Of a stretch of DNA of 60,000 bases, positions 46,511 through 58,598 are shown piece by piece. The DNA lies in the NCBI RefSeq assembly GCF_008831285.2, contig NC_045139.1:6234204-6294203 (forward strand), given 5' to 3'. The translations under genes and the position numbers were made by a program. The notes beneath the pieces are model-generated. The model was given only the letters and a program-made list of their open reading frames with translations. It was not told the origin of the DNA and made no database searches. Numbering within the stretch: the first letter of the stretch is position 1; every line of letters begins with the position of its first letter. The stretch comes from Nymphaea colorata (taxonomy: Eukaryota; Streptophyta; Magnoliopsida; Nymphaeales; Nymphaeaceae).

Positions 46511-47250
46511 TTACTTTTTCAATGGTCAGTACAAACTAAATGAGGCTGATTTGGAGCAATATGGACAATTAGAGGGAAATCCGATAGAGACTGGAATTAT
46601 ATCGAGTAAAGCCAGACCATAACTTATTTACTTGTTTCTAGAGGTAGTCCGAAGGTTCTCCGGGTTTTACGCACCCAAAGTGATTGCAAAGCTATGAGCA
46701 ATTACTATGTAGGTTAAAACTAAAATAGGGAATATTACTCGATGTGAATCAAGAGTTTGTAAAGTCTTCATATTAGGATTACATATGACAAGTATATTTC
46801 ATCGACCTCCCCTTCCCGGCTACGCAACTTCTTTCCCTCTCTCTCAAACCGCGGAAGAGTTCACTCACTCACCGATCAATCGCTCTCCTTTGCATTTTCA
46901 GCAAAAGAAAACTTCAAGAAGAATACAAGAGCCTCTTAGACGGCGGTCTGACTGACTGCCGACCACCCAATAAGAACCATTGACTTGACTTGGGTGGTGC
47001 CCCAACCCCTTTCTTCCAACCCCTTTCTTCATCTTTCCTTCGCCTTTATTTATTTTGATCTCGAGTTGCAAGTGGTGCATGAGCCCCTTCGTGTCTGTTT
47101 CCCTCACCAGTTTTCCTGATCTTGTGTTTCTACTTAACGTCTACTGGAGTTGCAGGTATGAACTCTCTCTTGTACGGCTTCAAGTTTTGACTCATATGTC
47201 TCTTTATTTTGTCGGCTCTCTTCGCCTTTCTTTATTAAAATTTCCAGTGA
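46510..47250 (+). repeat. Conserved leader-like module, copy C
   Basis: Third copy of the module, with the donor-like end ggagttgcag|gtatga at 47155/47156 and a 13-bp duplication (ccaacccctttcttc twice near 47000-47030). It lies about 1.9 kb upstream of copy 4. Confidence 0.45.
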
Positions 47251-48745
47251 AAATAAACAGTTTTGATGGCTCGTTTGGGAGTAGTTTCTAGACCTGATAA
47301 TTTTATGAGACTGATTAAGTAGAAAGAAGAGGAAGTATGGTTTGTTTTTGTTCACATTCAAGTTGTAAAGTTTTCTGCACGGTTGTTGATTATCCAACTT
47401 TGGATGAATCTTGCATGCTTTCATTTCGGTCTTGCCTAGACACAAATTTGTAAGCATCCTCTATTATGTTAGATCATGTAATACATCGGTTTTGTCAATC
47501 GCATCGAACTCCAAAATTCTTTTTGTACATCGTTGTGAACACTGATATTGATATATTATTTGGTCTGTGCAAAGTAATTTCATTACTTTTTTTCACGTAG
47601 TTTTAAAATATAATTTTTCAAAATTTTCATGTGGGTACATGAATCTTTTTAAATTACATATAAAATTTCTTTTTCTTGAATAATTTAAAAAGGCCATGGC
47701 TCTTGCCGGCCTCCTGGCTCTGCCCTACCTCTCGCCCTCGGTCCGTCACTACATGTGAGTCCAACTTGCAGATGCATGGAAACTGAGAGAGAGAGAGAGA
47801 GAGCTGAAAGAGACGTGTCTAGTGAGTTGGACGATTTTTTTATTTTTTTGGCATGAAGGAAGCATTTTTGTCGTTCCTCGGCTTCTCATATTAAAAAAAA
47901 ACAAAAACAACAACTCACTTTTGATATGGACAGGGAAAAAGGGATCAGTTGCAAAAGCATGTTGGTGCTCACAAGAGCCAAAAAAATTGGGAACAAAACA
48001 TATTCTAACATAAAACAACGATTGAATGGCTGATTTTGATGATTTTGACCAAATCAGTAGAACCACATAAACCCAGAACATGTTATATATTATGACATTC
48101 CATTGTCATATGTAAACTGTCATGATGCATAAGTTTCCATCAAAGAAATGTCATTTGTTTCTTCACAATACTTTCTTTAGTTGAATAAGAGTTGTAAAGA
48201 AGAATATTTAAAACAATTGAAAATGTACACTATTAAGGTGTTTATCATGTTATGTTATGGTCATAACGTGGGAAGACATGTTCTAACTTTTATCATAGAT
48301 AATCTTACAGAGTAAAATTTTTAAATTCTACATTTACCCTTATGAGGGAAGAGACTTCCATTCAACTATCAAGGGTCTTTTCAATTCGTTTCTACCCATA
48401 ACACGTGACCTTTAGTTAGGGACCATAATAACATATAATCTGTAAGTAGAGATTGAGTTGTGTGCACTTAGAAAGTTTTTATAAAGCCATGTATATTTTA
48501 GTTTTTTTTTTTCCCGTTTTGGCAGGGGCATTTTGGTCATTACACACCCATGAGGTGTGTATAGACTTTCTTTTGGATCTGGATGAATTTGAAAACAAGT
48601 ATTTGTTGCATGTTTGTGAATATCTGTTCAAACAAACAGAACCAAAATGAAGTCTTGTAACAACTGTTTTTTTATCGTTTACATAATTTTAATTGTTTTA
48701 GTTATTTGTAATGAAATAAAAGTACGGCTTAAATAAATCAGTCCA
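47250..48745. other. Upstream region of CRK copy 4; no gene
   Basis: Aligns with the upstream DNA of copy 3, lacking its 440-bp extra segment. A (GA)n run lies at 47785-47802. The last 400 bp (ttttggatctggatgaatttg to the TATA box) are close to copy 3. No conserved frame is seen. Confidence 0.5.
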
Positions 48746-48753
48746 TATATAGA
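48746..48753 (+). promoter_or_regulatory. TATA box of CRK copy 4
   Basis: TATATAGA in gtccatatatagacgg, the same place and sequence as in copies 2 and 3. The truncated copy therefore retains a core promoter. Confidence 0.55.
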
Positions 48754-48891
48754 CGGAGTCTCACCAATTCGGTTCACTTTGCGGCTTTTCCTATATACCA
48801 GCTAGTCTCGCAAGCCACCTTCAAATCAGCGGTAGTCAGATCCATAACAGCGGCAGCAGCAGGTCAGTGCAGATTCAGAGGAAGTCAGAGA

Positions 48892-48927
48892 ATGTCCACT
48901 GCAAGTGGAACGCCGGCGATGAAATGA
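48892..48927 (+). promoter_or_regulatory. Upstream ORF in the leader of CRK copy 4
   Basis: ATG at 48892 with 11 codons (MSTASGTPAMK) and TGA. It differs from copies 2 and 3 by two residues while length and stop are unchanged. Confidence 0.5.
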
Positions 48928-48998
48928 GGTGAGCCGACAGCGGCCGTCGCCTTTTCCTTGGTTTCTTTCTCTTTTACAATCGATGATCAACCTCCCCC

Positions 48999-51927
48999 AT
49001 GGCAACCACAACGCTGTCAATATGCCCACGCTTTTCATGTCTGTTAATTCTTCTTCTTCGGCTGCTGCAATCTCCGCCATCGGTTCACCCGAGCATGACT
49101 GAAGATCCCATCGAAGCAAGACTGAGACAGAACAATTACTTGGACAGAATCTGCTTTCCAAGCGCAGATGGATTGTCCCCCATCTACTGGCAAAACTTGG
49201 AAGAGATATTTCGCTACTTGGTCGACTCCATTCCCCTTATGGGCTTCTCCAACACCTCCGTCGGCGAATCCACCGACACTATCTACGGCTTTGCTATATG
49301 TCGAGGCGACAACCCTGCAGATATATGCCGGAACTGCATCGCCGCCGCCGTCGAGAGGGTCAAGATCGAATGCCCAATGAACAGATCTGCCATGATATGG
49401 TTCGAGGCCTGCTTCCTTCGCTTCTCCAGCAACCGGTTCTTGGGGATCTTTGAACCGAAATTCCCCGTCGTGTGGACCGACAATTCCCAGCTGTTTGCCA
49501 AGTCCGACGGCATGGAGTGGGTATACCCATTGGTGAAAGAGGCTGCCGATAACTCGAAGCGGTTTGCCACCATGGTAGAGCCAAAGGGCGGGTACACCAG
49601 CTACAGCCTGGCGCAGTGCACCATTGACCTCAGCTCAGCGGATTGCTCGGCGTGCTTCCAGTATGCTATGAAAGAGATCGGGAATAATCACACGCTAGGC
49701 CGAGTGTGGCGGTTTGCTTGCCCGAGCTGCGCCATCTTCCACTACACCTGGCCTTTCTTTTTTACCTCACCAGGTGAGCCCTGTCCTGTTTCGTTCTCCT
49801 GCTCTCGATCATTTGCTTTGGCCATTAATCGAATCTCATAGTTTGACGTACTCTGGCAATAGAATTTGGGACCACGAGAAAGCAAATGTTTGCCTACCTC
49901 CAAGTTTTCGCATCATTTTCTCTCTTTGAGACATAAATAAGATTAATTGACTTTGCTTATCTCAGCAGGAAGTAAAAAAGGTAGCCAGAGGAGAACCGTG
50001 ATTATCATTTCCTCCACAGCAGGGATACTGCTGCTAGCAATGGGGACTATCGTCTTGCATTTCCATACGCGAAAAAGGAAACGACTTAATGGTGAGTTTC
50101 ACTATCCTGAGCAAATTTTTCGTGGCGGCTTTACATGACTTCTCATGTTACCATAAGTGATCTTCATTTTTCAATACTATACTCTTGTGGCAGAGGAGCT
50201 AAGAAAATACAACAGTGAGATGGCTTCACTTATGAGTAATCTCACTGAGGATGAAAGAAACCATGAGCTGCCCCAGTACAGCCTAAGAACAATGCAGGCA
50301 GCGACTAATAATTTCTCGAACGAGAACAAGCTCGGAAGAGGAGGATTTGGCCTTGTCTATAAGGTACTTCACTAAATGCTATTTCATTGTCACGTGCACC
50401 TACATAATTAAATCCTATGCAGACTTTTATCCTATGTTGCATGTGTGCACCTAAACAGCTGCCACACCTATGTTAATGTTGGCGCTGGTGCTTCCCCATC
50501 ACACACATCAAGTGCAGTAAAGTAAGCAGAACCGATCCAAAACTGACATTTTTAAATTACCAACTAAACTAGCCCTAATAAAAAAGTTATAATGACTTAA
50601 ATTAATAAGACAATCAAATACTTAATTGAAAATTATATATATATATATATATACGCACACACACAAAATTTTTATCTCTTCTGCACCCACACCTTTCTTT
50701 TTTTGTTGAAAATTACCATGTCCTGCACCACCACCTACACCCTGTACCCTTGGGACATAGCTGTTATCAATTTTAGTACCTTTATATGTCTTGATCTACC
50801 TTTGTTGTCATTGCCTTACACCAATTCTTTTATGTAGTTACTTGTTGTTTACCTTCTACTCATGCGATAGGCGAATATTTATCTGACTTCATTGTCTATT
50901 GTTTAATTCGTTCCTACCAATTCTGTCAACGTTACCTTAACCAACACGTTTCTAGCAATGCCTCTAATTTACAATGCATGTGTTGAAACCTTTCTCATAT
51001 GGCCACCTGGGACAGTGTAATATAGATTGCATCGTTTGTTTCTCTCAGGTGAACACAATGGTCGGCTTGTCGCAGTGAAAAGGCTTTCTGAGCGATCTGG
51101 GCAGGGGCTGATGGAGTTTATGAATGAAGTTACATTGATCGCAAAGCTTCGACCTAAGAACTTGGTTGGTCTATTGGGTTGCAGTGTGGAGCGGGGAGAA
51201 AAGATTCTTATCTATGAATTTATGCCGAATGGCAGCCTTGGTGCTTTTTTTTTTTTGGGTGATGAACATCTTTAGTTCTCATTTTTCCTTTTTCCGCTAA
51301 AAAGACTGTTGGCTCCTCATGGTGATAAAAAATGTCTGTGGTCTTTTGCTCTTATCTCTTGCGATTTTGGTTTCTTGTATTTAATTCCGAAATTTGTCTT
51401 GCAAGTTTCTTTTGATCTACTATACAAACATGGTTTGCCCTGATAAGAACAAATGTCGGTCAACCAATTACTAATGCCTCTATTAAGACAAAAATAAACA
51501 GAAAAAATGCATACCCTAAAACACTATAACCCAAACAAGAAATCACACAAGCTAACTTTCAGAATCAAATAGAACAGCATCATGTAATTGGTCCGGGAGT
51601 TGGAATAGCTCACGTCATTATAGATCTCTTTCTATATGAACTTGTTGCCTTTCTAAATGTGACAAAGCGACAGGGAGACTTATGTGCTGGTTTTCAACGT
51701 AAATCATTGGACTGGAAGAAACGATTCAAAATAATTATGGGAAGTGCAAGAGGGATGCTGTACCTTCATCATCAAGATTCCCGGCTCAACATCATTCATC
51801 GGGATCACAAAGCAGGCAACATTTTGTTGGATGACCAGATGACGGCAAAGATTTCCGACTTTGGAATGGCCCGAATCTTCAGTGGAGATCATGACCCAAA
51901 AGCCACCAATATCATTGTTGGCACTTA
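48999..51927 (+). pseudogene. CRK copy 4: intact ectodomain and membrane exons, broken kinase
   Basis: Exons 1-3 (48999-49773, 49969-50091, 50194-50363) are in frame and encode the signal peptide, both DUF26 motifs, the membrane segment and the glycine loop. Exon 4 (51049-51258) starts GTGAAC where intact copies have GGTGAAC, giving a frameshift and TGA after nine codons; the T-run in its end is 3 nt longer than in copy 2. Exon 5 (body about 51696-51927) lacks its acceptor and reads LHHQDS and HRDHKAGN, but does not have the extra T of copy 2. Exons 6-7 are deleted at the same junction as in copy 2. The predicted spliced product is a 365-residue receptor without kinase. Exon 3 and the start of intron 3 resemble copy 3, unlike the rest of the gene, so it is also a mosaic. 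Confidence 0.85.
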
Positions 51928-53515
51928 GTATGTGTAGGATTGGTGAAAATTCAGTGAAATCTGCAAATCTTCATCATATGGTCTGTTAGAATTCTTTGAC
52001 ATGCTAGTACAAAATCGAGTTTCACGTAGGCAAACTTGACAGTTTATTGGCATCCTATTCAGAATTTAATTAAGATGTATTTCATACTTTCTTGTGTGGT
52101 AAACAAATGAATATTTCAATACAGAGCATAACATTGCTTAATGAATACTGCTCGAATCAAGTTTCAAATAGAACGAATTAGCCAAGGACTCTTGACTTGG
52201 TTGTTCTGGTAGCTTTACGAGAGAACTAACCTGTTCATGTATGAAACTGGTTCATGTGAAGTATTGGCAACTTTGGTCTGTTTATAGTGTCTTTTTAAGA
52301 ATGAGGTTATATAGCATGTACATCCACTACATATAACCAGGAGGTTCATGGAAATTTAAGTTGAAATCCAACTCAAATATGAGCATCTTGCAAGCTAAAA
52401 AAGGGGGAACATCATTAAATTCACCTACATTTCAATCATATGACTTCTGTTGCTAGGATTTCACAGAAGGAAGAGTGTCAATTACACCTATTTGTCTTGC
52501 TGCTACAGGAAAAGAGGCCATCGCAAGTTTACATTCTTTGCATGGTGGGCACCAAGTCGAAACAACATGGTCCTATGCTGCACAACTAAAAGCATGAGTA
52601 GTATTACTGAAATTTGAAGCACCCATCTCACTGGGCCGAAAAACTTGGATCCTTGACTTTCATTTGAATAATTCATATGGAATCTTTCACTAGACTGAGA
52701 CAACATTTAAGTGAAGCAAAAAATACAAAGAAAGCAGTGGATGAACAGAATAATAAAAGGGATCAACAACCATAATAGGATTATCATTTCCTTAGGATGC
52801 CACTTTTGTTTTTCAACAAATCGAACATGTTCCTAATTTTTTTTCTGCTAGAAAATAGCTTTCAAATCTTGGTTCGAAGACTTCATCCACAAAATTTAAT
52901 CTAAAGGATAGAAAAATAACTTTCTTATATTCTGCGTGTTATCTTATTTCTGGCTGCATTAATTTACCTGCGTCGGGTCTGCGGAGAATAGACATCCGAA
53001 TGTTATGGGCAATGCTTAAATAGTTACGAAGCAGGACGCCATGTAAATGAAAAGATAACAAAAATATGATTAGTTTTGCAAGCGGATCAAATGAAAGATA
53101 TCAATTAACAGATAGAGAACAGAAAAAATTGTGTTAGGCACCCAACAAAGATGATGTTTACTGCCTTTCTTGGAATGGCGGTCACATTTGAAATCGAGTG
53201 ACAAAGTCGATTACTGCCTCTTCCCCTTCTTATCGAACTACAAGCGCTTGTTGGCCGGTTTTCTTTTCTACCGTGAGACTCACACACCCCCAGCCAAGTA
53301 CCTCTTGGCAACTCTGGCCGTCCAGTCGAATGGCCATATTTTGTTAATGAAAATTAACAGAATCACTGAATGCTCTTAAGTGGAACTCTAAGGACAGGGG
53401 TTGATTACAACCTCTGAACCCCTCCTCTTGCCCGTGGATGGCATTCCCCTTTTCTTAGAAGAGTTCATGAAAGAAGGGGGAAGGACAATCGCCTCCCCCT
53501 TGTAGGGCTGAACAA
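51928..53515. repeat. Relic intron 5 and 3'-flank sequence, copy 4 block
   Basis: Near-identical to 23685-25280. The exon 6-7 deletion junction lies at about 52970 (ttacctgcgtcgggtctgcgg). No gene is seen. Confidence 0.7.
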
Positions 53516-53519
53516 CGAG

Positions 53520-54120
53520 CCCAGCCAATTCAGGTTACTCGAACTGGCTTGGAAAAACTTGTCTTGTGCACGACACGTTTATAAACCGACTGAGTTTGAG
53601 CTTACAAATATACTTGAAATGATAGACGAGTCGAGTTCGAGTTTCAAAAATTCAACTTCTTTATACTCGACTCAGCTTGCACTGGTACTCTATATAATAT
53701 TACCAAAATCGGTTCACTGAATCACCACATTTAACTTTTAGGGTAAAAACAAATTCTCACAAGTTACATGAGTTAACACTTATACAAGTTACATTAGTTA
53801 ACATTTACACAAGTTAAATGAGTTGACGCTTGCACAAGTTAAACGAGTTAATGCTTACATAAATTAACGCCTAAACGAGTTAAATAGGTTAAACGAATCG
53901 AGTTACGGCTCGATTTTGTTTAGTTGAGTTGAGCTAACGCTTGCACAAGTTAAACGAGTTAATGCTTACATAAGTTAACGCCTAAACGAGTTAAATAGGT
54001 TAAACAAGTCGAGTTACGGCTCGATTTTGTTTAGTTGAGTTGAGCTTGAGCTTGCTATAAGGAGCTTGACTCGAGCTCAAGCTCGAGTTTTTTAAGCGAG
54101 CTGGAGTTCGTGTGCAGCCT
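53520..54120. repeat. GAGCTCGAG-type repeat with minisatellite, copy 4 block
   Basis: Counterpart of 25290-25790. It carries an extra tandem duplication with period 111 bp (53826-53936 and 53937-54047), containing cgcttgcacaagttaaacg and ggctcgattttgtttagttg twice. The alternating ctcgag block is shorter than in the copy 2 block. Confidence 0.75.
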
Positions 54121-57100
54121 CAGTTCCTTGGGTGGTTTAACATAGGACTGTCTTGCATTCTTTCTCTCTTTAAGAGTGGGGAGGCAAGGAGCCGGTTGCC
54201 TTCACTGTCAGGTACGAAGCTCTCTCTCAATACCCAGACAAGAAAAGGAAAAAAACAAACGGATTTTATGTGGCTCGAAAACAAGTTTCTTTGACATCTA
54301 TGGTCCCACTGCTGCCTCTCAAAGAAAGATCAAAGAATACAAGGAACTGACCCCTCTTAAACATAGAATTAGGACAAACCCACAAAATGTAAAATAACAT
54401 AACGGCCAAATTAAGAAAGCCTATTGGAAAAAATCCACACTCCAAGATTCATCTTTTTTAAAAACATTAAAAAAAAACATGTACCAAGAGTCCATGTTTC
54501 TTGATAAATCTACTAAGGATGGGGTTGTTAATCATGGACAAGATTTGGCACCCAGTTCGAAATGCAGTTATGTATTTGCCTGATATTACGTAAATGTGAA
54601 ATGTCAAGTCAGTTTGAGTTCTAAATTTTGCCTTTCAAAAAGTTTGAAGCCAACTTCTTCTCCGATTTGAATAATGTCATTACAAACAGTTAAATTTGTA
54701 GACGCGGCATAAAACACGAACTCAGATTTTGGGATACAAATGATTAATTCGACATCAACCAACGACGGATCCACCCAAATTAGAATGAAAAGAGATCCAA
54801 ATGGTATGGGCCAGTCGACGCTGAAATAAATAATTTCAAGGAACCGATATAATCAAGTAATTGAATCGAGGACATTCTGTGTCTTTTCAATCTTCAGGTA
54901 TGTATTTGTTCCTTTCGAAATGCTTAGAAGGAAACTGCTTTACAATATACACATCACTTTATTTCGAAATGCCTAGAAGTTCCCTCTCTCTCTCTCCCTC
55001 GATCATACGATGAAACTATTAACATCCTCATTCATTAGTTGCATCTTCATGAAACTATAACTATAACATCCTCATTCAAATGTGCATATGTGTAGAATAG
55101 AGAGAGCGAGAAGGGGGTATTGGGTGGGGAAAATATGTGGGGACTATCTATCTTTGTGTCTGTGTATCTTAAGCGGGATGGGGTTTAACTATCTATGCTA
55201 AAAAATCGTGCGTGTATCTTACGCAGCTATATTAGTAAGCGTTCTGTAATCTGAACAAGAAATGAGTAATCAAGATTTCTATCAACACTTACACGGTTAC
55301 ACCTGTTCTGAAATCTATCCCTTGTTTTCTTGATATATATGGCAAGCACTTTAGAAGAAAAGTGTTAGGTTGCACAAAACAAATATAGAAGAACCCTTAA
55401 GTATGCCTTTAACCACATAAGTTTTGAGGCCTTCAGTAAAGTTATTTAAACAAATGCAGAACCGACAAAATGGGATTTTAGTCAAGACGAAAAGCAGTGA
55501 CAAAGCGTCACTAAAGAACAAGTAAGAAAAGCGGCAAAAGAAAAATAGCAAAGAAAGCAAAATCAAAAGATATGCAGAAAAAAAAACCAAAGTTTCATTA
55601 AAAAAAAAAACAGGAGAAGGGGTCCTACAATATGAAGTCAGTGACACAGACACAAGTCCAGATTCTTTCTACAAAGCAACATGGTCCTCTCCTGCGTGAC
55701 AAGAAAGATAAGTCATATCAATGAAATTTGATGCACGTCCCACATCACGAGACGAGACAGGAACTGATGTGTTATTGAATTATTTTTTAAAAGCTTTTTG
55801 TATAGTGGGTTTGATAAATCAGGTGAGGTCATCTCGTGCACGCTTGTAAAGAACCTATGTAGGACGAATTGGCTGAAACCACTTTCTTTCGGAACTTATT
55901 CCAAATTTGTGAGAATTGATTATTTAACTCTACAGTAGAAAATAGTGCAGCAGAGACGACACAGGTTGGAAACCAAAACCTTTTTTCACGGGCATGCGGC
56001 CTTACCACCTGGTTGCGCTCTGCCTTTAGAAAGGTGTGACTGTACACACTTACTTCTTTGTTTTGATGGGAGACAATTAGTTGTATGCTGACGGGTTTGT
56101 AACTTGCTTTACTAATGAAACAGTACTATTCTAAAATACTAATGGCTGGTGGACTGACTTGAAGGAGCACGTAGCTTAGCTGGTAGGGCTGGTGGTACAT
56201 GGAATGAGCTGTTTCCAGTTTGACTGGTTAGGAGCACTCCTCATTCTTATTAGAACTTTGAGAACCAAATTTAGCAGTGCACCAACTGCCGAGCACAGAA
56301 CTGGACCTGAGCAAGGAAAAGAGAAGGACTTCATCTCTCGACTAGCTAGGGTTCTCTCCTCTCGCTTACCCGTAGTGACTGGTGGAGTGGGTCCTGATAG
56401 AAGTTGGTGTGCCCACAACCAGATGGCAAGGCAGCCGTGTGGTAGTACTCACTCCCTGCTTAATTTTCCCCCTCAGTTGGAAAAACCAGATGTATGTTTG
56501 TTTGCAAGAAGCAGTTGGATTGGATGGTCGATCGCTATCATTATCAGCTGCAGCTGCACGGGATGTGGGGATACATGATTGGGTGTTTGTGGAAATAGAA
56601 GCAGCGTAACCTTTGGGGTTGCCCGTGTCGCAAACGGGGAAAATGGTCCGGTCCCATCATTGTCGCCGTTTCTTTCAAACAGGTACCTATGTATAACAAT
56701 TTTTTATAAGGAAAATGTAACTCATGGCTCCTCAGTCAACTTAAGAGGTGCTCACTAGATACCGGTGCTGATTATTATCTTATCATCACCATCACAAAGC
56801 CAAGAGGAGGAGCTTGAAACCGGCCTCTTTCCGATGTTTGGCCGTATATAAAAGAAGACAAGTACCTACCACCTTTTTTATATGCCAAGTTTTTATGAGA
56901 ATCATTTGGATCGTTGATTCTATAAAGATTAGAGGATGAAAATAAGTTGTAAATACATAAGTAAAGTCTTTCAAGAGTCTGAAATACCCTTTAAGAAAAA
57001 AAAAAGTGAGAGAAAGGAAAAGAGGGAAATAAAATAAGTTTGTTAAAGTGAAATACCTTGTCTTCTTTGAGTGGTATTTCATATTCAGAAAAATAATTCG

Positions 57101-57350
57101 CATTTTATATTTTCAACTTTTTCTCCACTGCCTCAATTCCTTGGAATCTTCAGCCAATACAATTTGTATCAAGTTGACACGCACAAACACACACACACAC
57201 ATGTATATATATTGAATCCCTTATAACTATATGTATTTGTCAAAACTCACAGTTGGCGAGGAAACCCATATACAGTACTGATACCGATATTTACGACATT
57301 TCCTCGTCGATTAATATGTCAATGAAAAATATTTTTATTTTTAATTACTT
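54120..57350. repeat. Non-coding DNA of the copy 4 block
   Basis: Follows 25800-29830 closely. Relative to the copy 2 block about 680 bp are missing (27468-28150), the join being at about 55750 in cacgagacgagacagg. From about 57085 onward similarity to 29480 drops. No maintained gene is seen. Confidence 0.6.
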
Positions 57351-57917
57351 TTTTAATGGTCAGTACAAAATGACTGAGGCTGATTTGGAGCATTACAGAG
57401 AGTGAGAGGGAATTCCGATAGACAGTGGAATTATATCGAGTAAAGCCAAATCACACTTATTCGTCAGTCCATAACTTATTTATTTATTTCTAGAGGTAGT
57501 CCTAAGGTTCACCCGGTTTTACGCACCAGAAGTGATGCAAAGCTATGAGCATTACCATTTAGGTTAAAACCTAAATAGGGAATATTACTCGATGTGAATC
57601 AAGAGTTTGTAAAGTCTCCATATTAGGAACAAATATGACAATGTATATTTCATCGACCTCCCTTTCCCGGCTTCCCAACCGCTCTCTCTTTCTCAAACCG
57701 TGAAAGAGTTCACTCACTCACCGATCAATCGCTCTCCTTCGCATTTTCAGCAAAAGAAAACTTCAAGAAGAATACAAGAGCCTCTTAGACGGCGATCTGA
57801 CCGACTGCCGACCACCCAATGAGAACAATTGACTTGACTTGGGTGGTGCCCCAACCCGATTCTTCATCTTTCCGTCACCTTTATTTATTTTGATCTCAAG
57901 TTGCAAGTGGTGCACGA
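57350..57917 (+). repeat. Conserved leader-like module, copy D, cut by an LTR
   Basis: Fourth copy of the module. It runs normally to gtggtgcacga (57917) and is then interrupted by the LTR element. In copy A the same place continues gtggtgcacgaacccc, so the insertion point is exact on the left. The donor-like end is not present after the insertion. Confidence 0.6.
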
Positions 57918-58544
57918 TGTAGAGAGTCATCACCGACTCTCTTGGAAGAGTCGAGATGACTCAAGAGGCTTGTAGCCTCTTCATTTGTAAAGTCGGTGAG
58001 AGTCTCAATTTTAAGTCGGTGGTTATGTAATGATTAAAGAAGAAAAATAATAATTAAATAAAATAAAGAAAAGTAAATGTGGAAGTCGGTGGAAGCATCC
58101 ACCACCGACTTTATCTCCCTATAAATAGGGACGTTGGGTCATAGTGAGAGTGTAAGGAGAAAAATCAAGTTGAATGATCTTGGGCTCTCACTTTGTGAGT
58201 TGGGTGTGTTGAGTGATCTTAGGTTCTCACTTTGTGAGTTGGGTGTGTGCTCATTTTATGAGCTGGTGAGTGTTAGCTCGTGTGTTCACTTTGTGAACTC
58301 GAGTTAAAGTTTCAAGTGTATGCTGCAAGGGCGTTGGGTATGTTAGCTCACTGCGTGAGTCGAGGTGAGTTTTCTTAAGCCCTCTTTTGTAATATCCAAT
58401 TTGATGAATAAATAGTTTACTTGTTCAAGTATACTTTGCCAAGTTCTTATTAAGTATCAGTTTGGACGTCGAGACTCTGCTAGATTTTCTCCGCATAAAT
58501 TTGAGTTTGTAGCTGAGTTAGGGCCCGCATTACCTTTTCCAACA
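57918..58544 (+). mobile_element. 5' LTR of a retrotransposon, 627 bp
   Basis: The LTR starts TGTAGAG and ends CCAACA (TG...CA). A TATA box lies at 58120-58130 (tataaataggg), with an AATAAA signal in gatgaataaatag near 58404. A primer binding site follows directly. The sequence contains a series of short perfect hairpins (for example aagaggct-tgt-agcctctt at 57963-57981, and CTCAC-TTT-GTGAG at 58187-58199 and 58226-58238). The likely target duplication would be the bases before 57918 (cacga), but the other end of the element is missing. The superfamily is not certain; Copia and Gypsy elements can both use this primer. Confidence 0.75.
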
Positions 58545-58546
58545 AT

Positions 58547-58598
58547 TGGTATCAGAGCAAGGTTCTGTTCGAGGGCCGATTTATTGAATAGTTATATC
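58547..58598 (+). mobile_element. Primer binding site and truncated internal start of the retrotransposon
   Basis: TGGTATCAGAGCA at 58547-58559 is complementary to the 3' end of initiator Met tRNA and stands two bases after the LTR. Only about 40 more bases of internal sequence remain before the duplicated segment starts at 58599. There is no gag or pol. Confidence 0.75.
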
